A stretch of DNA of 64,000 nucleotides from NCBI RefSeq assembly GCF_003590855.1, contig NZ_QYUP01000071.1, positions 1-64,000 of the forward strand, given 5' to 3'. This stretch comes from Massilia cavernae. Lineage in GTDB: Bacteria > Pseudomonadota > Gammaproteobacteria > Burkholderiales > Burkholderiaceae_D. The translations under genes and the position numbers were made by a program. Under the pieces are notes generated by a model. That model worked only from the letters and a program-made list of their open reading frames with translations, was not told where the DNA came from and did no database searches. Positions 1 to 8,619 of this stretch are shown here, one piece after another; position 1 is the stretch's first letter, and every line of letters starts with the position of its first letter.

Positions 1-1
1 T

Positions 2-17
2 AATCACCTCGATGATC
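2..17. promoter_or_regulatory. Candidate operator AATCA-N6-TGATC, site 1
   Basis: The 16-bp imperfect palindrome AATCACCTCGATGATC has the same half-sites and the same 6-bp spacer as five other sites in this window, all in front of pectin, rhamnose or galactose genes. It lies about 260 bp upstream of the DUF4861/PL26/CE12/GH43 operon. The motif was recognised by eye. The binding protein is unknown; the DeoR-type RhaR encoded at 39.0 kb is a candidate. Confidence 0.5.
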
Positions 18-79
18 GCGCGGGTGTATTCACAACCGCTCACGCGGCTGATTAAATGGGCCGGCAAATTGCGAAGATG

Positions 80-109
80 TTGACACCGTCGACGTGGAAA
101 ATGAATACT
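80..109 (+). promoter_or_regulatory. Possible sigma-70 promoter for the first operon
   Basis: A perfect -35 hexamer TTGACA (80-85) is followed after 18 bp by AATACT (104-109), a fair -10. It lies downstream of the candidate operator at 2-17 and about 170 bp before the first start codon. The rest of 1-280 shows no convincing gene: minus-strand open frames there have no recognisable protein and no ribosome binding site. Confidence 0.3.
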
Positions 110-280
110 CGGATGAGCAAGCCTTGAACGAGCGACCCACGAGACCATGGCATTCATCACCCACATCGACAACCCGCTGCAGCCCGGACACCGCATGCCG
201 CCACACCCAAGCTTCTTCCTCGGCGAAGGCATGACGCCGCCGCCCAGGGCATCCAATCAACCCCGATAGCGCATTCCGAC

Positions 281-1504
281 ATGATTCTACGCTTCTCCCT
301 GCCGGCGCTGGCCGCCGCACTGCTTGCAACGGGCGCCAGCGCCGCCGAGCGCCTGACCATCACCGTCAGCCATTCCCTTGATATCGCCCGCCCGGCCGAG
401 ACCATCGCCATCCCCTGGACGCGCGTGAACGAGGCGCTGCCGCAGGCGTTGTCCCAGCAGCTGGTCATCAAGGACGGCGCTGGCCGCACCCTGCCCTACC
501 AGGTGACCAACATTTCGCCCATGGCCAAGGATCCGGAGATGACCGGCGCCGCCTACGGCGAACTGCTGTTTCAGCACGACTTCGCGCCGGGCGAGAAGAC
601 CGCCACCTTTACCGTCGAGAAGGCCGGCGCCACCGTGCCGCCGTTCGCGCCCAAGACCTATGCGCGCTTCGTGCAGGAGCGCCTCGATGACTTCGGCTGG
701 GAGAACGACAAGCTAGCCCACCGCACCTACGGCCCGGCCCTTGCCGTGCCGGCGCCGGCGGGCAGCAACAAGGAAGTGCTGGTCACGAGCGGCCTGGACA
801 TCTGGTTCAAGCGGGTGCCGTATCCGATCGTCGACCGCTGGTACAACATCGGCCACGACCACTACCACGTCGACCAGGGGGAAGGCATCGACATGTACAA
901 CGTCGGCCCGACCCGCGGCGCGGGCGGCACCGGCATCTGGGACGGCAAGGCACTCCACGTCGGCACCAACTACCGCCAGTGGAAGATCGTGGCCAACGGC
1001 CCGGTGCGCACCGTCTTTGAACTGAGCTACGATGCCTGGGACGCCGCCGGCACCAAGGTTTCGGAAGTCAAGCGCTTTACCGTGGATGCCGGCCGCTACT
1101 TCGACCGCATCGACAGCACCTTCACCTTCGCCGGCCCGTCCAAACTGACGGCGGCGGTAGGACTGAACAAGCGTCCGAGCGACAAGGGCCAGGAAGTGAA
1201 AGTCGATTTCAACGAGAACCGCACCGACGGCACGCTGGTGCAATGGATCACGCAGCGCAGCTTCGGCGACTTCGGCGTGGCCGTGATCGTGCCGCCCGCA
1301 GGCACCGTGGGCTTTGCCGCCGACGAGCGCAACGCCCTGGTGACGGCGCCCGTCGCCTCCGGCCAGCCACTGCGCTACCACGTGGGCGCGGCCTGGACCC
1401 GCGGCAGCCCGTTTGCCACGCAGCGCGACTGGCAGCGCCACGTCGCAGAGGAAGCGGCGCGCCTGCGCGCGCCGGTCAGCGTCAGCCTGTCCGCGGGGCG
1501 CTGA
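281..1504 (+). CDS. DUF4861 family secreted protein
   Basis: A 407-residue protein with a clear Sec signal peptide (cleavage near residue 21, after GASA). Its mature part looks like the DUF4861 family, including a conserved-looking stretch around residues 128-155 (ERLDDFGWENDKLAHRTYGP) and a glycine-rich segment around 205-220. The family is common in polysaccharide utilisation loci but has no settled biochemical role. It is the first gene of a tight operon, with only 3 bp before the PL26 lyase gene, so a role in binding or trimming rhamnogalacturonan is inferred from context. No strong Shine-Dalgarno is visible; the start is chosen because the signal peptide begins there. Confidence 0.8.
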   Translation: MILRFSLPALAAALLATGASAAERLTITVSHSLDIARPAETIAIPWTRVNEALPQALSQQLVIKDGAGRTLPYQVTNISPMAKDPEMTGAAYGELLFQHDFAPGEKTATFTVEKAGATVPPFAPKTYARFVQERLDDFGWENDKLAHRTYGPALAVPAPAGSNKEVLVTSGLDIWFKRVPYPIVDRWYNIGHDHYHVDQGEGIDMYNVGPTRGAGGTGIWDGKALHVGTNYRQWKIVANGPVRTVFELSYDAWDAAGTKVSEVKRFTVDAGRYFDRIDSTFTFAGPSKLTAAVGLNKRPSDKGQEVKVDFNENRTDGTLVQWITQRSFGDFGVAVIVPPAGTVGFAADERNALVTAPVASGQPLRYHVGAAWTRGSPFATQRDWQRHVAEEAARLRAPVSVSLSAGR

Positions 1505-1507
1505 GCG

Positions 1508-4204
1508 ATGGCGCCCCTGTCCCGACGCGGGTTCATCAAGACCGGCGCGCTGGCCGCCGCGCTGCCGCTGGCCGTGCGCGCCACGCCGGCGCGTGCGGCG
1601 GCCGCCGCGCCCCCTGCGGCCGACCTGGCCTGGCTCGAAGGCGCGCCGTCACTCATGACCGGCACCACCTTCGGCGTGCCATGGCCGCGCGGCGCGCTGC
1701 GCAAGGACCAGGCTTTCGCCCTGTCGGGCGCTGGCGGCGCACTGGCCTGCCAGAGTTGGCCGATCGCCTACTGGCCCGACGGTTCGCTCAAATGGACGGC
1801 GCACGCCCTGCCAGCCCAGGCAGCCATGCCCGAACGCCTGCAGCTGCGCCCCGGCGCCTCGCGGTCGGCAAGCGCCCATGCGCTGATGGTCAGCGAACGC
1901 GCCGATGCCATCGTGGTCGACACCGGGGTCATCGAATGCATCATCCCGCGCCAGGGCGGCGACATCATCCGCAGCATCCGGCGCGGCAAGCGCGAGACCG
2001 CCCGCGCGGGCAGGCTGGTCGCACTGAGTGACGACCGCCCTGACGGCAGCGACGGCACCACGCGCCAGACGGCCTTCGACAGCCAGCTCACGCGCGTCAC
2101 GCTCGAGCAGCACGGTCCCGTCCGCAGCGTGGTCAAGGTCGAAGGCCATCACCGCGAAGCCGGTGGAACTGGCCGGTCCTGGCTGCCGTTCACGGTGCGC
2201 CTGTATTTCTACGCCGGCGCCGAATCGGTGCGCATCATGCACACCTTCGTCTTTGACGGCGACGAGCAAAAGGACTTCCTGCGTGGCCTCGGGCTGCGCT
2301 TCGACGTGCCGCTGGCCGACGTCCCGCATGAGCGCCACGTGCGCTTCGGCGGCGAATCCGGCGGCCTGTGGGCCGAAGGCGTCCGCAACCTCACCGGCCT
2401 GCGCCGCGACCCCGGCGAAGCGGTGCGCAAGGCGCAGCTGGCCGGGCTGGCCGTTCCGCCGATGACGGAGCGGGTCAGCAGGTCGCTGCACCTGATCCCA
2501 GCCTGGGGCGACTACAGCCTCTCGCAAATGTCCGCCGACAGCTTCCGCATCCGCAAGCGCACCAAGGCCGGCCATGGCTGGATCGACGCGGCTTGGGGCC
2601 GGCGCGCACCCGGCCTCGGCTACATCGGCGGCACCAGCGGTGGCGTTGCCTTCGGCCTGCGCGACTTCTGGCAGCGCCACCCGACCCAGCTCGACATCCG
2701 CAACGCCCACACGGACGCAGCCCAGGTTACGCTCTGGATGTGGTCACCCGACGCGCCGGCGATGGACCTGCGCTTCTACCACGACGGCATGGGCATGGAC
2801 ACCCATGCCGAAGAGCTGCAGGGCCTGGATATCACCTACGAGGACTATGAAGAAGGCTTCGGCACGCCGGTGGGCGTGGCGCGCAGCAGCGAACTGACGC
2901 TGTGGGCCCTGGATGCGACACCGGCGCGTGAGCGGCTGGTGCAGATGGCTGCCGCGGTGCAGACCCCGCCCCAGCTGGTGCCCGCGCCCGCCCATATCCT
3001 TGGTACACGCGTGTTCGGCAACCTGTGGTCGCTCCCCGACCGCTCCACGCCGGCGCGCGCACGCATCGAGGACCGGCTCGACGCCCACTTCGACTTCTAC
3101 CGCAACGAAGTGGAACAGCGCCGCTGGTACGGCTTCTGGGACTACGGCGACGTGCGCCATACCTACGACGCCGACCGCCACGAGTGGCGCTACGATGTCG
3201 GCGGCTACGCGTGGGCCAACTCCGAACTCTCGCCCGACCTGTGGCTGTGGTATTCCTTCCTGCGCACCGGCCGCGCCGACATCTTCCGGATGGGCGAAGC
3301 CATGGTGCGCCACACCAGCGAGGTCGATACCTACCACCTGGGGCGCTTCGCGGGCCTGGGCACGCGCCACAACGTCCAGCACTGGGGATGCAGCGCCAAG
3401 CAGGTGCGCATCAGCACTGCGGTCTACCGGCGCATGTATTACTACTTCACGGCGGACGAACGCATCGGCGACGTCATGCGCGAGGTTCTCGACGCCGACC
3501 GCCGGCTCGACGCGGTCGACCCGGTGCGCAAAATAGCCGACCAGCCACCCAAGGGCCCGTATCCGGTGCGCGCGAGCTTCGGCACCGACTGGGCGTCGCT
3601 GGTGGCGAACTGGCTGACCGAATGGGAGCGCAGCGGCAGTACCCGCTACCGCGACCGGATCCTGACTGGCATGCGCGACATCGCGGCGATGCCGCACGGC
3701 TTCTTCAACGGCGACCGCATGGGCTACGAGCCCGACAGCGGGCGCCTGCACAACATGATCGGCACCGGCGCCAGCGCCTCGCACCTGAACGCCGTGTTCG
3801 GCGCCGTCGAGATCTTCGACGAACTGATCGCCCTGACCGGCGACCGCGACTTCGAGCGCGCCTGGCTCGACTACTGCGAGCTGTTCAACGCGCCCGCCGA
3901 CGAGCAGCGCCGGCGCCTGGGCAAGCCGCACGGCGCCGGCAACGCCCTGTACCTGGGTCATTCGCGACTGACCGCCTACGCGGCCTGGAAGCGCAAGGAC
4001 CCGGCGCTGGCGCGGCGTGCATGGAAGGAGTTCGCAGGTCCCGATGGGCGCACCCCGCCGTTTGTCCCGGCGCGCGTCGCCGGCGCTGCGGTGCTCAACC
4101 CGGTGACCGAGGTGCCGTCGGTGACCACCAACGACACGGCGCAGTGGGGACTGGCGGCGATCCAGAACCTCGCGCTCGTCGGCGACGCGCTGCCGCCTAC
4201 CTGA
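1508..4204 (+). CDS. Exo-rhamnogalacturonan lyase-like protein (PL26, PcRGLX/YetA type), copy 1
   Basis: An 898-residue protein resembling the PcRGLX/YetA family: N-terminal barrel-like domain with GVPWPRG and WPIAYWPDGSLKWTAHA (about residues 55-100), central beta-sandwich, and a large alpha/alpha-toroid C-terminal half rich in W/Y/H. Family members cleave RG-I exolytically by beta-elimination, releasing unsaturated galacturonosyl-rhamnose. The N-terminus SRRGFIKT followed by a hydrophobic stretch is a twin-arginine signal, so export of the folded protein is expected. It lies 3 bp after the DUF4861 gene and 10 bp before the CE12 gene. A full-length paralogue is at 25.7-28.5 kb, with the same motifs. 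Substrate is inferred from family and context. Confidence 0.85.
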   Translation: MAPLSRRGFIKTGALAAALPLAVRATPARAAAAAPPAADLAWLEGAPSLMTGTTFGVPWPRGALRKDQAFALSGAGGALACQSWPIAYWPDGSLKWTAHALPAQAAMPERLQLRPGASRSASAHALMVSERADAIVVDTGVIECIIPRQGGDIIRSIRRGKRETARAGRLVALSDDRPDGSDGTTRQTAFDSQLTRVTLEQHGPVRSVVKVEGHHREAGGTGRSWLPFTVRLYFYAGAESVRIMHTFVFDGDEQKDFLRGLGLRFDVPLADVPHERHVRFGGESGGLWAEGVRNLTGLRRDPGEAVRKAQLAGLAVPPMTERVSRSLHLIPAWGDYSLSQMSADSFRIRKRTKAGHGWIDAAWGRRAPGLGYIGGTSGGVAFGLRDFWQRHPTQLDIRNAHTDAAQVTLWMWSPDAPAMDLRFYHDGMGMDTHAEELQGLDITYEDYEEGFGTPVGVARSSELTLWALDATPARERLVQMAAAVQTPPQLVPAPAHILGTRVFGNLWSLPDRSTPARARIEDRLDAHFDFYRNEVEQRRWYGFWDYGDVRHTYDADRHEWRYDVGGYAWANSELSPDLWLWYSFLRTGRADIFRMGEAMVRHTSEVDTYHLGRFAGLGTRHNVQHWGCSAKQVRISTAVYRRMYYYFTADERIGDVMREVLDADRRLDAVDPVRKIADQPPKGPYPVRASFGTDWASLVANWLTEWERSGSTRYRDRILTGMRDIAAMPHGFFNGDRMGYEPDSGRLHNMIGTGASASHLNAVFGAVEIFDELIALTGDRDFERAWLDYCELFNAPADEQRRRLGKPHGAGNALYLGHSRLTAYAAWKRKDPALARRAWKEFAGPDGRTPPFVPARVAGAAVLNPVTEVPSVTTNDTAQWGLAAIQNLALVGDALPPT

Positions 4205-4214
4205 GAGTCACAAC

Positions 4215-5531
4215 ATGACATCGAACCAATTAACCCTTGGCCGCGTGGCGGCTGCCGCACTGCTGGCGGCCCTTGCCACGCAGGCCCATGCAGCGGCGCC
4301 CTATCGTTTCTCCTTCGACCCATCCGCCGCGTCTGCGGGCTTTACCAGCGTGGCCCCTGGCACCGCCTACAGCGAGGCACGCGGCTACGGCTTCGAATCC
4401 CAGGAAAGTGGCGCCCGCGCCAGCCATTTTTCCGTCGGCCTCCCGGAAGGGAACTACGCCGTCACCGTCACGCTGGGCGACGACAAGGCGCCGTCCACCA
4501 CCACGGTAAAGTCCGAACTGCGCCGCCTGATGCTCGAGAACGTCCCGGCCGCGGCCGGGCAGACCGTGACGCGCACCTTCACCGTCAACGTGCGTACGCC
4601 CCGGATCGCCGCAGTGCCGGGCGTCCCGGCGGGCGAGGTCAGACTCAAGGCGCCGCGCGAAGTAGAGCAGGAAGCGTGGAACTGGGACCAGCGCCTGACG
4701 CTCGAATTCAACGGCGATCCGGCCGCGGTGCGCCGCGTGGAGATCGTTCCGGCCGACGTGCCGACGCTCTTCCTGCTCGGCGACTCGACGGTGAGCGACC
4801 AGCCGGGTGAACCCTACAACAGCTGGGGCCAGATGCTGCCGCGCTTCTTCGGCCCCGGCGTGGCGGTGTCCAACCATGCCCAGTCCGGCGAAACCTACCG
4901 CGATTCGATCGCGCGCCGCCGCATCGACAAGATCCTGAGCATGATGAAGCCCGGCGACGCCCTGCTCATGCAGTTCGGGCACAACGACCAGAAGCAGATC
5001 AAGGATGGCCGCGGCGGACCGTTCACCACCTACAAGGCCGAGATCAAGACCCACGTGGAGGCGGTCCGCGCACGCGGCGGCCTGCCAGTGATCATTTCGC
5101 CGGTCGAGCGCCGCGCCTTCGACGAGGAAGGCCGGCTGAAGCCCTCGCTGCTCGACTACGCCGAGGCCGCACGCCAGTCCGCCCGCGAACTGGGCGTGCC
5201 CTTCATCGACCTGAACGTGATGAGCAGGACACTCTACGAAGCCCTTGGCCCCGAGGGCTCGAAGGCAGCTTTCGCCGCGCCCGCACCGGGCCGGCTGGAC
5301 AACACCCATCACAACAGCTACGGCAGCTACCTGCTGGCCAAGACTGTCGCGCTGGGCATGCGCCAGGCAGGCATTCCGGTGTCCGCCCAGATCGTCCCCG
5401 ACTTCCGCTTCGATCCGGCCCGGCCCGATCCTGTCGCCACCTTCGCGCTGCCAGCGAGCCCGCGCCGGACGCAGGAGCGCCCGCCTGGCGACGAAAGCAA
5501 CAAGGAAGTGCGAACCGGAACCGCCCGGTGA
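4215..5531 (+). CDS. Rhamnogalacturonan acetylesterase (CE12, SGNH hydrolase) with N-terminal beta domain
   Basis: A 438-residue secreted esterase expected to remove acetyl groups from RG-I so that lyases can act. It has a Sec signal peptide (to about residue 27), an N-terminal beta-rich domain of about 135 residues (possibly carbohydrate-binding), then an SGNH domain. Visible catalytic elements are Ser191 in GDST, Asn257 in GHND, and Asp362/His365 in DNTH, so the SGNH triad is complete, unlike the tandem esterase at 8.6-10.3 kb. The extra N-terminal domain makes it longer than a bare CE12 enzyme. Its stop overlaps the next gene's GTG start by 4 bp, implying translational coupling. Confidence 0.88.
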   Translation: MTSNQLTLGRVAAAALLAALATQAHAAAPYRFSFDPSAASAGFTSVAPGTAYSEARGYGFESQESGARASHFSVGLPEGNYAVTVTLGDDKAPSTTTVKSELRRLMLENVPAAAGQTVTRTFTVNVRTPRIAAVPGVPAGEVRLKAPREVEQEAWNWDQRLTLEFNGDPAAVRRVEIVPADVPTLFLLGDSTVSDQPGEPYNSWGQMLPRFFGPGVAVSNHAQSGETYRDSIARRRIDKILSMMKPGDALLMQFGHNDQKQIKDGRGGPFTTYKAEIKTHVEAVRARGGLPVIISPVERRAFDEEGRLKPSLLDYAEAARQSARELGVPFIDLNVMSRTLYEALGPEGSKAAFAAPAPGRLDNTHHNSYGSYLLAKTVALGMRQAGIPVSAQIVPDFRFDPARPDPVATFALPASPRRTQERPPGDESNKEVRTGTAR

Positions 5532-6490
5532 AACGGCGCGCCGCCCTGTCCTTGCTGGCTGGCGGCCTGCTCGGCGGGTGCGCTGCGCTGACACGCCCGA
5601 ACCGCGAGACCGAAGCGCAGGCCTACCTGTTCGCCTATTTCGTCGGCAACGGCGCGGACGGCCTGCACCTGGCGGCCAGCACCGACGGTTATCGATGGGA
5701 CGCGCTGCGCGGCGGCTCGAGCTTCGTGGCTCCCGCGGTGGGCAAGGCGAAGTTGATGCGCGACCCGTGCATCACGCGCGGGCCGGACGGCCTCTATCAC
5801 ATGGTCTGGACAAGCGGCTGGAACGAGACCGGCATCGGTTACGCGTCGTCGCCCGACCTGGTCCAGTGGTCGGCGCAGCGCGAACTGCCCGTGATGGCGC
5901 ACGAGCCGGATTCGCTCAATGCCTGGGCGCCCGAGATCGTCCATGACGCCCGGCGCGGTCATTACCTGATCCTGTGGTCGTCGACCATACCGGGCCGCTT
6001 CCCGCTCACGGACGGCGCCGGCGACGGCAAGTACAACCACCGCATCTACGCGACCACCACGACCGACTTCGTCCGCTTCACGCCGACGGCACTGTTCTAC
6101 GACCCCGGCTTCTCGGTGATCGATGCGACCTTCGTGCGCGCACTGGGACGCGACTGGCTGCTGGTGAAGGACGAAACACGGCATCCGCCAAGGAAGCACC
6201 TGCGCGTGGCGGCGGCCGGCGGCCTGGACGGCCCTTTCGGGGCGCTCGGCGCGCCAATCACGCCGCCCGGGCTGTGGACCGAGGGACCGAGCGCGCTGCA
6301 GGCCGGCGACGAGGTGATCGTCTACTACGATGCCTATACGTCCGGCCACTACGGGGCGCTGCGCTCGCGCGACATGCTGCACTGGGAAGACGTCAGCCAG
6401 CGCACGCGCTTCCCGCAGCGCATGCGCCACGGGACTGCCTTCGCGGCCCCTGCCAGCCTGGTCGACCGGCTCAGGGCGCTGGCGCCCTGA
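5528..6490 (+). CDS. GH43-like beta-propeller lipoprotein
   Basis: A 320-residue protein starting at GTG within the stop codon of the CE12 gene. A lipobox (LLGGC, Cys18) predicts a lipoprotein. The body looks like a five-bladed beta-propeller of the GH43/GH32 type: PCITRGPDGLYHMVW (acidic residue in blade 1-2), WAPEIVHD (the WAPE motif typical of GH43) and DATFVRALGRDWLLVKDE. GH43-type enzymes act on arabinan or galactan side chains, so side-chain trimming of RG-I at the cell surface is a reasonable inference. Exact activity cannot be told from sequence. It is the last gene of the operon and is convergent with the GH105 gene 10 bp away. Confidence 0.72.
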   Translation: MKRRAALSLLAGGLLGGCAALTRPNRETEAQAYLFAYFVGNGADGLHLAASTDGYRWDALRGGSSFVAPAVGKAKLMRDPCITRGPDGLYHMVWTSGWNETGIGYASSPDLVQWSAQRELPVMAHEPDSLNAWAPEIVHDARRGHYLILWSSTIPGRFPLTDGAGDGKYNHRIYATTTTDFVRFTPTALFYDPGFSVIDATFVRALGRDWLLVKDETRHPPRKHLRVAAAGGLDGPFGALGAPITPPGLWTEGPSALQAGDEVIVYYDAYTSGHYGALRSRDMLHWEDVSQRTRFPQRMRHGTAFAAPASLVDRLRALAP

Positions 6491-6500
6491 ACCTTCAGGA

Positions 6501-7925
6501 TTACTGCCGGCCGCCCTGGAACATCAGGCCGCTGTCGTTCAGGCCGAACTTGTATTTGCGGTTCATCTCGATGATCTCGGCGCCGGCCAGCAGCGCCGGG
6601 CCGTAACCGTGCGCCGCCTTCACGCTGGTCGGGCGGTAGGCATAGAACGCCGGGTCGAAGGCCATGCCGGTACCGACGCAGATGCCTTCGATCTGGCCGT
6701 TCGGCAGCACCTTGCTGGCCACTGCGTTCCAGGCCAGGTTGGCCATCGGGCCGTACATCTCCGGCTCTACGTAGCCACGGTTGACAGCGCGCGCGATCGC
6801 GTAGGCGTAGATCGCGGTGGCCGAGGTCTCCTGGTAGGTATCGCTGCGGTCGATCAGCTGATGCCAGAAGCCTTCCTTGGCCTGGTAGGCGGCCAGGCCG
6901 CGGATATGCGCGCGCAGCTGTTCCAGCACCGCCTGGTAGCCCTTGTGGTCCTTCGGCAGCACTTCCAGCACCTCGACCATGGACATTACCGCCCAGCCGT
7001 TGGCGCGCGCCCAGTGGAATTCCGGATGGTCGCGCATGCCTTCGACGTAGCCGTGCATGTAGATGCCCAGCTTGGGGTTGAACATGCGCTTCGAGAACTG
7101 CTGCACCTGGCGCACCGCGTCGTCGTAGTGCTTGCGGTCACCCGTGGTCTTGCCGAGGTAGGCCATGGTCGGCACGCCCATGAACATATCGTCCAGCCAC
7201 AGCGTGTTCTGGAGCGGGCGCATCTTCACTCCGCCCTTGCCGTCGGGGCCGCCGCGCGCCAGGGTACCGTCCTTCAGGCGGTATTCCTTCTTCGTGACAA
7301 AGTCGCCGCAGATGCCGATCATCTGGCCGTAGTCGACCTTCGAGCCGGCCAGCTTGGCCTTCATGAAGCTGTGGCATAGGGCGCCCGCGTCGTCCAGCGC
7401 ATGCGGATTCAGGAAGCTCTTGATCGGCGCAGCCGAGCCTGCGGGATCGGCTTGCACCGCCGGCAGGTAGGCGCGGGTCAGCTGCGACAGCAGCTGGTGG
7501 CGCTTGCTGACGTAGCCGGCGTAGCGCTGGTCGCCAGTGGCCGAACCTGCGGCCAGCATGCCGAGGTAGGTGACGCCCCACTCGTAGCTGGTCAGGCGGA
7601 AGTCGCCCGGCTTGAGCACTGCTTCCGGGTCCGCGCGCGACAGGTCGGTGACCGCAGCGCCACTGGTCTTGTTGATGAGTTCTGCCGGCGTGGTGCGGTC
7701 CAGGTAAGTGAACACGCGGTCGAGCACGGCCTTCACCTCGGCTGCGTCCATGGCGCGGTACGGCGCCGGATACTTCACGTCCAGCGCATGCAGCATGGCG
7801 TCGGCGGCGGCCGGGCCCTTCTCCTGCGGTGGCGGGGCGTCCTGCGCCGAAGCGCTCATGGCCACTGGGAACAGGCCTGCGACCAGCAGGCCTGTCAGGG
7901 CACGGCGCGGCGTTGGGAATTTCAT
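6501..7925 (-). CDS. Unsaturated rhamnogalacturonyl hydrolase (GH105)
   Basis: A 474-residue protein with a Sec signal peptide (cleavage after SASA, about residue 27) followed by an alpha/alpha-barrel that resembles YteR/GH105. The HALDDAG segment fits the region that carries the catalytic Asp in this family. GH105 hydrates the unsaturated uronosyl residue of lyase products (deltaGalA-Rha), releasing L-rhamnose and a keto-deoxy uronate; it therefore acts directly on products of the PL11 and PL26 enzymes. The signal peptide implies a periplasmic location. A good Shine-Dalgarno (AGGAG) lies 8-9 bp before the ATG. It is the third gene of a minus-strand operon, 13 bp after the DUF6250 gene. Confidence 0.87.
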   Translation of the reverse strand: MKFPTPRRALTGLLVAGLFPVAMSASAQDAPPPQEKGPAAADAMLHALDVKYPAPYRAMDAAEVKAVLDRVFTYLDRTTPAELINKTSGAAVTDLSRADPEAVLKPGDFRLTSYEWGVTYLGMLAAGSATGDQRYAGYVSKRHQLLSQLTRAYLPAVQADPAGSAAPIKSFLNPHALDDAGALCHSFMKAKLAGSKVDYGQMIGICGDFVTKKEYRLKDGTLARGGPDGKGGVKMRPLQNTLWLDDMFMGVPTMAYLGKTTGDRKHYDDAVRQVQQFSKRMFNPKLGIYMHGYVEGMRDHPEFHWARANGWAVMSMVEVLEVLPKDHKGYQAVLEQLRAHIRGLAAYQAKEGFWHQLIDRSDTYQETSATAIYAYAIARAVNRGYVEPEMYGPMANLAWNAVASKVLPNGQIEGICVGTGMAFDPAFYAYRPTSVKAAHGYGPALLAGAEIIEMNRKYKFGLNDSGLMFQGGRQ

Positions 7926-7938
7926 TAAAGTGTCTCCT

Positions 7939-8619
7939 TTATTTGAGCTGGTGGATTGCTAGATTGTCGATGGTGTGGCGGGACCAAGTGGTCCGGAAGC
8001 CGAAGTACCCGCGCGTGTATGGCTGCGGGTCGCGGTAGGTGAAGTAGTCCTTGCCGTCCACGCGCACGCGGGTGCAGCCGTTGTACACCGCGATCTCGAC
8101 CTGGTAGTCGCGGTTCGGCGCGAGCAGGTGATCACGGTCGAGGTGTTCGCCGAGCAGCACGCGCTGCCCCGCACCGTAGCGCCGCAAGCGCGTCGACGTA
8201 TTGCCGTTGCCGCCGATGCCAGCGTAGTACAGGTGCAGCCTGTCGTAGTCCTCGAACGTGCCGGAGCGGGTGAACAGGTCGGGGTTGGCCGGATCGTGGG
8301 CCATCCAGAAATGGTTCAGGTCCGACAGGCGGTCGTTGTTCCCGCCGTCGATCACGACCCGCCGCGTGTAGGTGATGACCAGGTTCCCGGACAGCGGCCG
8401 GTCCAGCCAGACAGTGCCCCCGGAATCGACGTCGATCAGCAGGCGCCCGTCGCGGTTGTCGACGACGTTGCCCGGCTTGCGCGCGTATTCCGCCACGTAG
8501 CCGGCCAGGGGACCATTGAAATCGTCCTCGTGCAGCAGCGCGCCGCGCTCGCCGAACGAGTCGCATGCGGCAGCTGGCAGCGCCAGCAGGCAGGCTGCGA
8601 AGGCGAGCGCCGGCTTCAT
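7939..8619 (-). CDS. DUF6250-like secreted protein
   Basis: A 226-residue protein starting at 8619, where ATGA overlaps the stop of the upstream esterase; the longer open frame is only a shadow of that gene. It has a Sec signal peptide ending near PAAAC (residues 1-19), with the Cys possibly a lipoprotein site although the box is atypical. The mature part is a beta-rich, jelly-roll-like domain with repeated aromatic motifs (NHFWMAHDP, DYDRLHLYYAGIGGNGN, GYFGFRTTWSRH) matching what I recall of DUF6250. Such proteins occur beside pectin enzymes but their activity is not settled. Translational coupling to the tandem esterase suggests joint action. Confidence 0.72.
   Translation of the reverse strand: MKPALAFAACLLALPAAACDSFGERGALLHEDDFNGPLAGYVAEYARKPGNVVDNRDGRLLIDVDSGGTVWLDRPLSGNLVITYTRRVVIDGGNNDRLSDLNHFWMAHDPANPDLFTRSGTFEDYDRLHLYYAGIGGNGNTSTRLRRYGAGQRVLLGEHLDRDHLLAPNRDYQVEIAVYNGCTRVRVDGKDYFTYRDPQPYTRGYFGFRTTWSRHTIDNLAIHQLK

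Noticed and set aside
30-489. Minus-strand open frames at the left edge
   Set aside because: No ribosome binding site or recognisable protein; they overlap the DUF4861 start region.
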